Source: Pseudomonas putida (GTDB lineage Bacteria; Pseudomonadota; Gammaproteobacteria; Pseudomonadales; Pseudomonadaceae). Taken from it: a DNA stretch of 64,000 bases. The translations under genes were made by a program, and so were the position numbers. Below the pieces are notes generated by a model. It was not told the DNA's origin. It saw only the letters and a program-made list of their open reading frames with translations, and searched no databases. The DNA is taken from assembly GCF_001941965.1 (NCBI RefSeq), contig NZ_MKZO01000047.1, forward strand, positions 186,001 through 250,000, given 5' to 3'. Positions 17,044-24,892 of this stretch are shown here, piece after piece. Within the stretch, counting starts at the first letter, position 1; each line of letters opens with the position of its first letter.

Positions 17044-18348
17044 ATGCTCGCATTGCTGGGTTTGATCATGGTGGTGACCTTCACCTACCTGATCATGAGT
17101 AAACGCCTGTCCCCGATCGTCGCCCTGACGGTGGTGCCGATCGTCTTCGCCCTGATCGGCGGCTTCGCCCCGGAGCTGGGCAAGATGATGCTCGACGGCC
17201 TGAAGATGGTTGCGCCGTCCGCCGCACTGCTGCTGTTCGCCATCCTGTTCTTCGGCCTGATGATCGATGCCGGCCTGTTCGATCCGCTGATCCGCAAGAT
17301 CCTCAAGCGGGTCAACGGCGACCCGGTCAAGATCGCCATCGGCACTGCCTTGCTCTCGCTGCTGGTGGCCCTGGACGGCGACGGCACCACCACCTACATG
17401 ATCACCTGCGCGGCGATGCTGCCGCTGTACAAGCGCATCGGCATGAACCCGATGATCCTGGCGACCGTGTCCATGCTCTCGCTGAGCATCATGAGCGGCA
17501 TGAGCCCCTGGGGCGGTCCGGCGACCCGGGCGATCGCGGCCCTTGGCCTGGATGCCACGGAGTACTTCATCCCCATGCTGCCGACCATGATCGGCGGGGC
17601 GGCCTGGGTGGTGTTCACCGCCTTCCTGCTGGGGCGCATGGAGCGCAAGCGCATCGGCAACATCAAGCTCGAGTCCGGTGGCGGCAACTGCTACATCAAG
17701 GCGATCCTCGAAGACACCCCGTACAAGCGTCCGCGCCTGGCCTACGTCAACCTGGTGCTGGTGATCGTGGTGATGGTCGCCTTGGTGATGGGCCTGATGC
17801 ACGCCGCCATCCTGTTCATGATCGGCTTCGTCGCGGCACTGATGATCAACTACCCGCAGCTCGAACTGCAGAAAGAGCGGATCCTCGCCCATTCCGGCAA
17901 CGCCATGACCGTGGTCCTGCTGGTGTTCGCCGCCGGCATCTTCGCCGGCATCTTCTCCGGGACCAAGATGGTCGATGCCCTGGCCCAGACCCTGGTCGCC
18001 TGGATTCCCGAGGCCTGGGGCCACTGGTTCCCGCTGGTGGTGGCGCTGACCAGCATGCCGCTGACCTTCGTGCTGTCCAACGATGCCTACTACTTCGGGG
18101 TGGTGCCGATCCTGGCCAACGCCGCTGCGGCCTACGGCATCGACCCGATCGAGATCGCCCGCGCCTCGGTACTCGGCCAGCCGGTGCACCTGATGAGCCC
18201 GCTGGTGGCCTCGACCCTGCTGCTGGTGGGCATGGTCGATCGCGATATCGGCGATTTCCAGAAAGCCACGGTGAAATGGGCGGTGTTGACCTCCCTGGTG
18301 ATCACCGTACTGGCCGTGCTGACCGGCGCCATTTCGTTCTTCGTCTGA
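17044..18348 (+). CDS. CitMHS-family citrate/metal-citrate symporter
   Basis: A 434-residue polytopic inner-membrane protein. CitMHS features include the N-terminal LIMVVTFTYLIMSKRLSP, LLVALDGDGTTTYMIT, SMLSLSIMSGMSPWGGPATR, and the C-terminal SNDAYYFGVVPIL and LGQPVHLMSPLV. The family carries citrate alone or complexed with Mg or Ca ions. A GTG three codons upstream is an alternative start. It follows dctA with a hairpin between them and lies 36 bp before the OprD porin gene. Citrate or a structural isomer such as an aconitate is the expected substrate. Confidence 0.88.
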   Translation: MLALLGLIMVVTFTYLIMSKRLSPIVALTVVPIVFALIGGFAPELGKMMLDGLKMVAPSAALLLFAILFFGLMIDAGLFDPLIRKILKRVNGDPVKIAIGTALLSLLVALDGDGTTTYMITCAAMLPLYKRIGMNPMILATVSMLSLSIMSGMSPWGGPATRAIAALGLDATEYFIPMLPTMIGGAAWVVFTAFLLGRMERKRIGNIKLESGGGNCYIKAILEDTPYKRPRLAYVNLVLVIVVMVALVMGLMHAAILFMIGFVAALMINYPQLELQKERILAHSGNAMTVVLLVFAAGIFAGIFSGTKMVDALAQTLVAWIPEAWGHWFPLVVALTSMPLTFVLSNDAYYFGVVPILANAAAAYGIDPIEIARASVLGQPVHLMSPLVASTLLLVGMVDRDIGDFQKATVKWAVLTSLVITVLAVLTGAISFFV

Positions 18349-18384
18349 AACCACACCCAACAACAATAAAACAGAGTTTCCAAC

Positions 18385-19638
18385 ATGACCCGTATCTACC
18401 GTCGTGGGGTCGCTTGCGGCCTGTGTTTCTGCTATCTGCCCGTTGTCGGCGCCGCAGGCTTCATCGAAGACAGCAAGCTCAAGCTGCAACTGCGCAACGT
18501 CTACTTCAACGAAAACTTCCGCGACGAGCAGGGTATGAGCGCCCGCGCCGCAGCTACTGCGAAAAGCGAGCGGGTGGAGTGGGCCCAAGGCTTCCTGCTC
18601 GATTACCAGTCGGGCTTTACCCAGGGCACCCTTGGATTCGGCGTGGATGCGTTGGGCCTGGTCGGCGTCAGGCTCGACTCGGGCAAGGGCCGCAGCGGTA
18701 CCGGTCTGTTACCGGTGCATGACGACGGCCGGGCCGCCGACGAATTCGCCAGCGCCGGGGCTACCGCCAAGGTTCGCCTGGGCGAAACCGTGCTGCGCCA
18801 TGGCACCTTGCTGCCGAAGAATCCCTTGCTGGTCTACAACGACGCGCGCCTGCTACCACAGACCTACCAGGGCTCGGAACTGGTCAGCAAGGACATCGCC
18901 GGCCTGACCCTGACGGCCGGTCACCTGGACCGCTTCAAGCTGCGCGACTCGTCCGACAGCGTCGGCCTGTTCCTCGATGGCTACAGCGGCGACGCTTCCG
19001 GAGACTTCAATTACGCCGGTGCCGACTACGCCTTCAGCAAGCAATTGCGCCTCAGCTACTTCCATGGCGAACTGCAGAACTTCTATCGCCAGGACTTCGC
19101 CGGAGTCCAGCACGACTTGCCGCTGGCCGGCGGCGTGCTGACCAGTGACCTGCGCTTCTTCAAGAGCCAGGACAGCGGCGCGGCCCACGGCGGCAAGATC
19201 GACAACGACATGCTCAGCGGGCAGCTGTCGTACAGCCATTCCGGGCACACGGTCGGTGGCGGCTACCAGGTGCTGCGGGGGGATGCGGGGCTGCCTTATA
19301 TCAGCGGCGCGACCGTGTATTCGTTCAGCAACGTCGGTATCGGCAAGTTCATCGAGGAGGATGAAAAGACCTGGATGGCCAGTTATGCCTACAACTTTGC
19401 CGCCGTGGGGGTACCGGGTCTGACGTTCATGACCCGTTACCTGAGTGGCGACAACGACCACTCCGGCAGTGCCAGCCGGCAGGAGTGGGAGCGGGATATG
19501 GAGCTGGCCTATGTCCTGCAGTCGGGGCCTTTGAAAGGGCTGGGTATCAAGGCACGGAACTATGTGTATCGCTCGGATTTTTCCAGGGGGCGGGATAGCA
19601 ATCGGGTCTATCTCACCTATGACATCGCGATCTGGTAG
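18385..19638 (+). CDS. OprD-family outer-membrane porin
   Basis: A 417-residue substrate-selective porin. The signal peptide is about residues 1-24 (CGLCFCYLPVVGAAG), followed by the hallmark FIEDSKLKLQLRNVYFN, WAQGFLLDYQSGFTQGTLGFG, and the C-terminal strand ending VYLTYDIAIW. Length and motifs match the OprD/OpdH group of 18-strand barrels. It closes the isomerase-transporter cluster, so it probably admits the same carboxylate across the outer membrane. The tricarboxylate porin OpdH of P. aeruginosa is a functional parallel, but exact subgroup cannot be assigned by eye. Confidence 0.88.
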   Translation: MTRIYRRGVACGLCFCYLPVVGAAGFIEDSKLKLQLRNVYFNENFRDEQGMSARAAATAKSERVEWAQGFLLDYQSGFTQGTLGFGVDALGLVGVRLDSGKGRSGTGLLPVHDDGRAADEFASAGATAKVRLGETVLRHGTLLPKNPLLVYNDARLLPQTYQGSELVSKDIAGLTLTAGHLDRFKLRDSSDSVGLFLDGYSGDASGDFNYAGADYAFSKQLRLSYFHGELQNFYRQDFAGVQHDLPLAGGVLTSDLRFFKSQDSGAAHGGKIDNDMLSGQLSYSHSGHTVGGGYQVLRGDAGLPYISGATVYSFSNVGIGKFIEEDEKTWMASYAYNFAAVGVPGLTFMTRYLSGDNDHSGSASRQEWERDMELAYVLQSGPLKGLGIKARNYVYRSDFSRGRDSNRVYLTYDIAIW

Positions 19639-19661
19639 CTGGATTTTGTTGTGTTGCTGAT

Positions 19662-19755
19662 GGCCTAATCGCTGGCAAGCCAGCTCCCACAGGTACAGCG
19701 GTGCTCTCGAGAGCACTGGTAGACCTGTGGGAGCTGGCTTGCCAGCGATTAGGCC
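19662..19755. repeat. REP doublet, tail-to-tail (BIME-like)
   Basis: Two inverted copies of the GGGAGCTGGCTTGCCAGCGAT REP unit bounded by GGCCTAATC and its complement. The centre contains the perfect 16-bp palindrome GTGCTCTCGAGAGCAC. It lies between the oprD-type and GNAT genes. The whole element can fold into one long hairpin. Confidence 0.85.
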
Positions 19756-19816
19756 CTATCAGACGACATCTGCTTTACCATAGGCACCTCGCCCGCCTTA
19801 GCCAGGAGCCTCACTC

Positions 19817-20308
19817 ATGTCCACCCTGCATTTCCGCCACCCGCTCCCCGCCGACGCCGAACGCTGCTTCGCCATCGAAACCGGCGCCTACGAGGGCGAC
19901 GAGGCCGCGACCCTGGAGAAGATCCGCACCCGTATCGGCGAGTACCCGCAGGGCTTCCTGATTCTCGAAGTGGACGGCCAGGTCGCCGGCTTCATCAACA
20001 GCGGCTGCGCCCACGAGGTGGTGATGTCCGACGAGGCCTTCAAGGAACTGGTCGGCCACGATCCGGCAGCGCCCAATGTGGTGATCATGTCGGTGGTGGT
20101 GGACCCGGCCTTCCAGGGCAAGGGCTACGCCAAGGCGCTGATGACGGAATTCGTCCGGCAGATGAAGGTCCTGAACAAGGCCACCATCCATCTGATGTGC
20201 AAGCAACAGCATGTCGATTTGTATCGCCGGATGGGCTATCAGTACGTACAACCGTCGCCGTCCGAGCATGGCGGCATGTCCTGGCATGAAATGATCATGA
20301 GCCTCTGA
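19817..20308 (+). CDS. GNAT N-acetyltransferase, AANAT-like
   Basis: A 163-residue cytoplasmic acetyl-CoA-dependent acyltransferase. The acetyl-CoA-binding motif is VVDPAFQGKGYAKALM (V/IxxxxQGxGxA). The C-terminal LYRRMGY and GGMSWHEM resemble bacterial relatives of arylalkylamine N-acetyltransferases. Its stop codon overlaps the start of the cystathionine beta-lyase gene (TGATG), so the two are coupled. The acceptor is probably an amine or amino acid, but this cannot be fixed from sequence. Confidence 0.85.
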   Translation: MSTLHFRHPLPADAERCFAIETGAYEGDEAATLEKIRTRIGEYPQGFLILEVDGQVAGFINSGCAHEVVMSDEAFKELVGHDPAAPNVVIMSVVVDPAFQGKGYAKALMTEFVRQMKVLNKATIHLMCKQQHVDLYRRMGYQYVQPSPSEHGGMSWHEMIMSL

Positions 20309-21483
20309 TGACCGATTCCAACGACGAGTTTTCCCTCGCGACGCAACTGACCCGCCTGGGCCGCGATCACGACATGCAGCACGGCTTCGTCAATATGCCG
20401 GTGTTCCGCGGTTCCACCGTGGTGTTCAAGACCCTGGCCGATCTGGAAGCGAACCGCGGCCGCTACACCTACGGGACCAAGGGCACGCCGACCATCGAAG
20501 CCCTGGAAAAGGCCTGGAGCGAACTGTCCGGGGCGGCGGGCACGGTGATGTCGCCGTCGGGGCTCGGCGCCCTGGCCCTGGCGCTGTTCACCACGCTGAA
20601 AAGCGGCGACCACCTGCTGATGCCTGACTCCACCTACCAGCCGACCCGCATGCTGTGCGAGAACCTGGTGAAGAAGTTCGGCGTCGAGGTGACCTACTAC
20701 GACCCGCTGGTCGGCGCCAATATCACCGAATTGCTCAAGCCCAACACCTCGACCATCTTCCTCGAGTCCCCCGGCTCGCAGACTTTCGAAGTCCAGGACG
20801 TCCCGGCCATCACCGCCGTGGCGAAGGCCCGGGGGATCAAGACCATCCTCGACAACACCTGGGCCACGCCGGTGTTCTTCCGCGCCCACGAGCACGGCTG
20901 CGACCTGGCGGTGGAGGCGGGGACCAAGTACCTCGGCGGGCATTCCGACCTGCTGATGGGGCTGGTCACGGCCAATGCCGAAACCTGGCCGGCCCTGCGC
21001 AAGACCTACGACGCCATGGCCATGCTGCCGGGGGCCGAGGATTGCTTCCTGGCCCTGCGTGGCCTGCGTACCCTGCACCTGCGCCTGGAAGAGGCCCAGC
21101 GCCGGGGCCTGGAAATGGCCCACTGGATGGCGGCGCAGCCCGAGGTCGCCACGGTGCTGCACCCGGCCTTCCCGGAGTGTCCGGGGCATGAGATCTGGAA
21201 GCGTGATTTCAGCGGTTCCACCGGCCTGTTCTCGGTGATCCTCAAGCCCGGCTACAGCAAGGCGAACCTCGCCCATATGCTGGACAACCTGGCGCTGTTC
21301 GGCATGGGCTATTCCTGGGGCGGGTTCGAGAGCCTGATCATTCCCTTCGATTGCCGCAGCTACCGCACGGCGACCCGCTGGGCGCCGGATGGGTTGGCGT
21401 TGCGGTTGCAGATAGGGCTGGAAGGCATGGAGGACCTCAAGCGCGATCTGCGTGCCGGGCTCGACCGCCTGGCGGTTGGGTGA
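20308..21483 (+). CDS. metC: Cystathionine beta-lyase (Cys/Met metabolism PLP enzyme)
   Basis: A 391-residue PLP-dependent lyase splitting cystathionine to homocysteine, pyruvate and ammonia. The internal aldimine lysine is K207 in EAGTKYLGGHSDLLMG. The PLP phosphate loop (SPSGLGALA), YTYGTKGTPTIEALE and the C-terminal SWGGFESLI, the MetC-type substrate-binding block, are present. Length fits MetC. It overlaps the GNAT gene by one base. A gamma-synthase or related activity cannot be excluded, but the SWGGFESL signature favours MetC. Confidence 0.88.
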   Translation: MTDSNDEFSLATQLTRLGRDHDMQHGFVNMPVFRGSTVVFKTLADLEANRGRYTYGTKGTPTIEALEKAWSELSGAAGTVMSPSGLGALALALFTTLKSGDHLLMPDSTYQPTRMLCENLVKKFGVEVTYYDPLVGANITELLKPNTSTIFLESPGSQTFEVQDVPAITAVAKARGIKTILDNTWATPVFFRAHEHGCDLAVEAGTKYLGGHSDLLMGLVTANAETWPALRKTYDAMAMLPGAEDCFLALRGLRTLHLRLEEAQRRGLEMAHWMAAQPEVATVLHPAFPECPGHEIWKRDFSGSTGLFSVILKPGYSKANLAHMLDNLALFGMGYSWGGFESLIIPFDCRSYRTATRWAPDGLALRLQIGLEGMEDLKRDLRAGLDRLAVG

Positions 21484-21511
21484 TCGATCCGGAAGCGGCT
21501 TCGCTCCAGAG

Positions 21512-21594
21512 GGCCTCATCGCTGGCAAGCCAGCTCCCACAGTGTCCGCGGCGCTGCCGAACCCTGTGGGAGCTGGCTTGCCAGCGATGAGGCC
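21512..21594. repeat. REP doublet, tail-to-tail
   Basis: Inverted pair of REP units bounded by GGCCTCATC and its complement, with a short GC-rich centre. It lies between the convergent metC and acuI-type genes, where it may act as a bidirectional terminator. Confidence 0.85.
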
Positions 21595-21621
21595 CGCAAA
21601 AACAACCAGGTTCCGGGACTG

Positions 21622-22602
21622 TCAGCGATTCACATCCACCACGATCCGCCCACGAACCTCACCCCGCAACAACCGCGCCGCCGCCTCGATGGCATCCCCC
21701 AACCCGATCTCCTCGGTAATCAGCTCCAGCTGCTCGGCACTGACACTGCTCCCCAACCGCTCCCAGGCCTCGACCCGCCGCGCATAGGGCTGGGTCACGC
21801 TGTTCACCCCGAGCAGGCTCACCCCACGCAGGATAAACGGCGCCACTGTGGCCGGCAGGTCCATCCCCTGGGCCAGCCCGCAGGCGGCCACTGCACCTTC
21901 GGCCCGGGTCGCGGCGCAGACGTTGGCCAGGGTATGGCTGCCCACCGAGTCGATGGCCGCCGCCCAGCGCTCCTTGGCCAATGGCCGGCCCGGTTCGGAC
22001 AGCTCGGCACGGTCGATCACGCTGCCGGCACCCAGGCGCTTCAGGTAGTCCGCCTCATTGGCCTTGCCCGTGGCCGCGATCACCGAATACCCGCGCCCCG
22101 CCAGCAGGCTGATCGCAAAGCTGCCAACGCCGCCACTGGCACCGGTCACCAGCACCGGGCCGTCATTGGGATTCAGGCCATGCCGCTCCAGCGCCATCAG
22201 GCAGAGCATGGCGGTGTAGCCGGCGGTGCCGATGGCCATGCTCTGACGCTCGCTGAAGGCTTCGGGATGGGGGATTAGCCAGTCTCCATTGAGCCGGGCC
22301 TTTTGCGCCAGGCCGCCCCAGTGGTTCTCGCCGACGCCCCAGCCATTGAGCAACACCCGATCGCCGGCCTTGTAGCGCGGATGCGAACTCTGTTCCACCG
22401 TCCCCGCCAGGTCGATCCCCGGCACCAGCGGAAACTGCCGGACCACCGGGCTCTGCCCGGTAATCGCCAGGGCATCCTTGAAGTTCAGGGTGCTGTAGGC
22501 CACGCGAACGGTGACATCGCCCTCGGGCAGGCGCTCATCGTCCAGTTGCGCCAGGCGGGTGGCGTAGGCGGGTTCTTTTTCGACCAACAGTGCGTTGAAC
22601 AT
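21622..22602 (-). CDS. acuI: AcuI/YhdH-family acryloyl-CoA reductase-like oxidoreductase
   Basis: A 326-residue zinc-independent medium-chain reductase. The sequence tracks remembered E. coli YhdH closely: LPEGDVTVRV, STLNFKDALAITG, PGIDLAGTV, NGWGVGENHWGGLAQKAR and the NADPH-binding VTGASGGVGSFA. YhdH/AcuI reduces acryloyl-CoA to propionyl-CoA with NADPH. It lies alone between an REP element and the divergent trehalose synthase gene, so context gives no further clue. Confidence 0.88.
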   Translation of the reverse strand: MFNALLVEKEPAYATRLAQLDDERLPEGDVTVRVAYSTLNFKDALAITGQSPVVRQFPLVPGIDLAGTVEQSSHPRYKAGDRVLLNGWGVGENHWGGLAQKARLNGDWLIPHPEAFSERQSMAIGTAGYTAMLCLMALERHGLNPNDGPVLVTGASGGVGSFAISLLAGRGYSVIAATGKANEADYLKRLGAGSVIDRAELSEPGRPLAKERWAAAIDSVGSHTLANVCAATRAEGAVAACGLAQGMDLPATVAPFILRGVSLLGVNSVTQPYARRVEAWERLGSSVSAEQLELITEEIGLGDAIEAAARLLRGEVRGRIVVDVNR

Positions 22603-22724
22603 GGTGGACTTCCTGTTTTGGCAAAGGGTCCTTAATGGTCCCAGGCCATCATCGTTGTCAACCAGAACGTTTCCGCCTCCACGCCGTCAGAGTTAGCAAT
22701 GACCCTGCTGCTAAGGAGGTAGTG

Positions 22725-24791
22725 ATGACGGCCGCAAAAGGCGACTACGTGGAATGGCTGGAGGCGCAATCCATGCTCAAGGCGGCCCGGGAGCGGGCGC
22801 GGAGCTATGCCGGCCAGTCCCGCTTGTGGATGAACCCCTATGCCGAGGCGCGGCCGCGGCGGGCCATCGAGATCGCCTCGGTGTGGCTGACGGTCTACCC
22901 CGATTCCATCATCGGCCCCGAGGATGCCAGCGTGCTCGACGCCCTCGGCGCCGACAGCCTGTGGAAAGCCCTGTCCGAACTCGGCGTGCAGGGCATCCAC
23001 ACCGGCCCGATCAAGCGCTCGGGCGGTATCAGCGGCCGTGAATTCACCCCCAGCGTCGATGGCAATTTCGACCGCATCAGCTTCGATATCGATCCGCTCT
23101 ACGGCAGCGAGGAGCAACTGGTGCACCTGAGCCGCATGGCGGCGGCGCACAATGCGGTGACCATCGACGACCTGATTCCCTCCCACACCGGCAAGGGCGC
23201 CGACTTCCGCCTGGCGGAGATGGGCCACGGGGAATACCCCGGCATCTACCATATGGTCGAGATCCGCGAGGAAGACTGGGGCCTGCTGCCTGAGGTGCCC
23301 GAGGGCCGCGACGCGGTCAACCTCAGCCCGGCCCAGTGCGACGAACTCAAGCAGCGCCAGTACATCGTCGGCCAGCTGCAGCGGGTGATCTTCTTCGAGC
23401 CCGGGGTCAAGGAAACCGACTGGAGCGCGACGCCGCCGGTGGTGGGCAGCGATGGCAAGACCCGGCGCTGGGTGTACCTGCACTACTTCAAGGAAGGCCA
23501 GCCGTCCCTCAACTGGCTCGACCCGACCTTCGCCGCCCAGCAACTGATCATCGGCGATGCCCTGCATGCCATCGACTGCCTGGGCGCCCGTGGGTTGCGC
23601 CTGGATGCCAACGGTTTCCTTGGCGTGGAGATGCGCCCCAACGACACCGCCTGGTCGGAAAGCCACCCGCTGTCCCTGACCGGCAACCAGATCCTCGGCG
23701 GCATGATCCGCAAGGCCGGCGCCTTCAGCTTCCAGGAGCTCAACCTGACCCTCGACGATATCGCCCAGATGTCCAGGGGCGGCGCCGACCTGTCCTATGA
23801 CTTCGTCACCCGCCCGGCCTACCAGCATGCGCTGCTGACCGGTGACACCAGCTTCCTGCGCCTGATGCTCGGCGAGATGCAGCGTTTCGGCATCGACCCG
23901 GCCTCGCTGATCCATGCCCTGCAGAATCATGACGAACTGACCATCGAACTGGTGCATTTCTGGACCCTGCACGCCAACGACATGTTCCTCTACAAGGGCC
24001 AGACCTTCCCCGGCAGCATCCTGCGCGAGCATATCCGCGAGGAAATGTACGAGCGCCTGTCCGGCGAGCATGCGCCGTACAATTTGCGTTTCGTCACCAA
24101 TGGCGTGTCCTGCACCACTGTCAGCATCATTACGGCGGCGCTGGGGATTCGTGACCTGGCGCAGATCGGCAGTGAAGAGCTGGCGCTGATCCAGAAGATT
24201 CACCTGCTGCTGGTGATCTACAACGCCATGCAGCCGGGGGTGGTGGCGCTGTCCGGCTGGGACCTGGTCGGGGCCTTGCCGCTGGCCGCCGAAGAGGTGG
24301 CCGAGCGCATGGGCGATGGCGATACCCGCTGGATTCATCGCGGCGGCTACGACCTGGTGGATCTGGCGCCGGAGGCCGGGGAATCGTTGCGCGGCATGCC
24401 GCGAGCGCGCTCGTTGTACGGCAGCCTGGCCAGCCAGTTGCAGCAGGCGGACTCCTTTGCCAGCCGGGTGAAGAAGGTGCTCGCGGTACGTCAGGCCTAT
24501 GGCATCGCCGCCAGTCGCCAGGTGCTGGTGCCGGAGGTGCAGCATCCGGGGTTGCTGGTGATGGTGCATGAGTTGCCGGCGGGGAAGGGCACGCAGCTGA
24601 CGGCGCTGAACTTCGGCAACGAGGTAATCGCCGAGGAGATCGTGCTGGAGGGCTTCACTCCGGGGCCTGTGGTGGACATGCTGGGTGAGACGCTGGAGGG
24701 GGATTTGCGGGAGGATGGACGGTTGCTGATCAACCTGGATCCGTATGAAGCGTTGTCGTTGCGGATTGTCAGCAGTAGCGGGCATTTGTGA
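22725..24791 (+). CDS. treS: GH13 trehalose synthase-like alpha-glucosyltransferase
   Basis: A 688-residue cytoplasmic GH13 enzyme, predicted to interconvert maltose and trehalose. The four conserved regions are visible: DDLIPSHTGKGADF, GLRLDANGF with nucleophile D294, FQEL with acid/base E338, and LQNHDE with D403. An alpha-amylase-type C-terminal beta domain follows (about 590-688). The length and unusual region I suggest the Pseudomonas-type trehalose synthase subfamily rather than the shorter actinobacterial TreS. The ATG at 22725 is fixed by an excellent AAGGAGGT at 22713-22720; the upstream open frame is discounted. It is monocistronic, with no glycogen genes next to it. Maltose mutase or sucrose isomerisation are alternatives. 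Confidence 0.75.
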   Translation: MTAAKGDYVEWLEAQSMLKAARERARSYAGQSRLWMNPYAEARPRRAIEIASVWLTVYPDSIIGPEDASVLDALGADSLWKALSELGVQGIHTGPIKRSGGISGREFTPSVDGNFDRISFDIDPLYGSEEQLVHLSRMAAAHNAVTIDDLIPSHTGKGADFRLAEMGHGEYPGIYHMVEIREEDWGLLPEVPEGRDAVNLSPAQCDELKQRQYIVGQLQRVIFFEPGVKETDWSATPPVVGSDGKTRRWVYLHYFKEGQPSLNWLDPTFAAQQLIIGDALHAIDCLGARGLRLDANGFLGVEMRPNDTAWSESHPLSLTGNQILGGMIRKAGAFSFQELNLTLDDIAQMSRGGADLSYDFVTRPAYQHALLTGDTSFLRLMLGEMQRFGIDPASLIHALQNHDELTIELVHFWTLHANDMFLYKGQTFPGSILREHIREEMYERLSGEHAPYNLRFVTNGVSCTTVSIITAALGIRDLAQIGSEELALIQKIHLLLVIYNAMQPGVVALSGWDLVGALPLAAEEVAERMGDGDTRWIHRGGYDLVDLAPEAGESLRGMPRARSLYGSLASQLQQADSFASRVKKVLAVRQAYGIAASRQVLVPEVQHPGLLVMVHELPAGKGTQLTALNFGNEVIAEEIVLEGFTPGPVVDMLGETLEGDLREDGRLLINLDPYEALSLRIVSSSGHL

Positions 24792-24801
24792 TGACAGTAC
24801 T

Positions 24802-24874
24802 GGCCCTATCGCTGGCAAGCCAGCTCCCACAGGTACGCGTACCCTGTGGGAGCTGGCTTGCCAGCGATAGGGCC
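24802..24874. repeat. REP doublet forming a nearly perfect 73-base hairpin
   Basis: Inverted REP units bounded by GGCCCTATC and its complement around a GGTACGCGTACC centre. Apart from a single-base asymmetry beside the centre the whole 73 bp is self-complementary. It separates the convergent trehalose synthase and glcB genes. Confidence 0.85.
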
Positions 24875-24892
24875 ATCAGCAACACCCCATGA

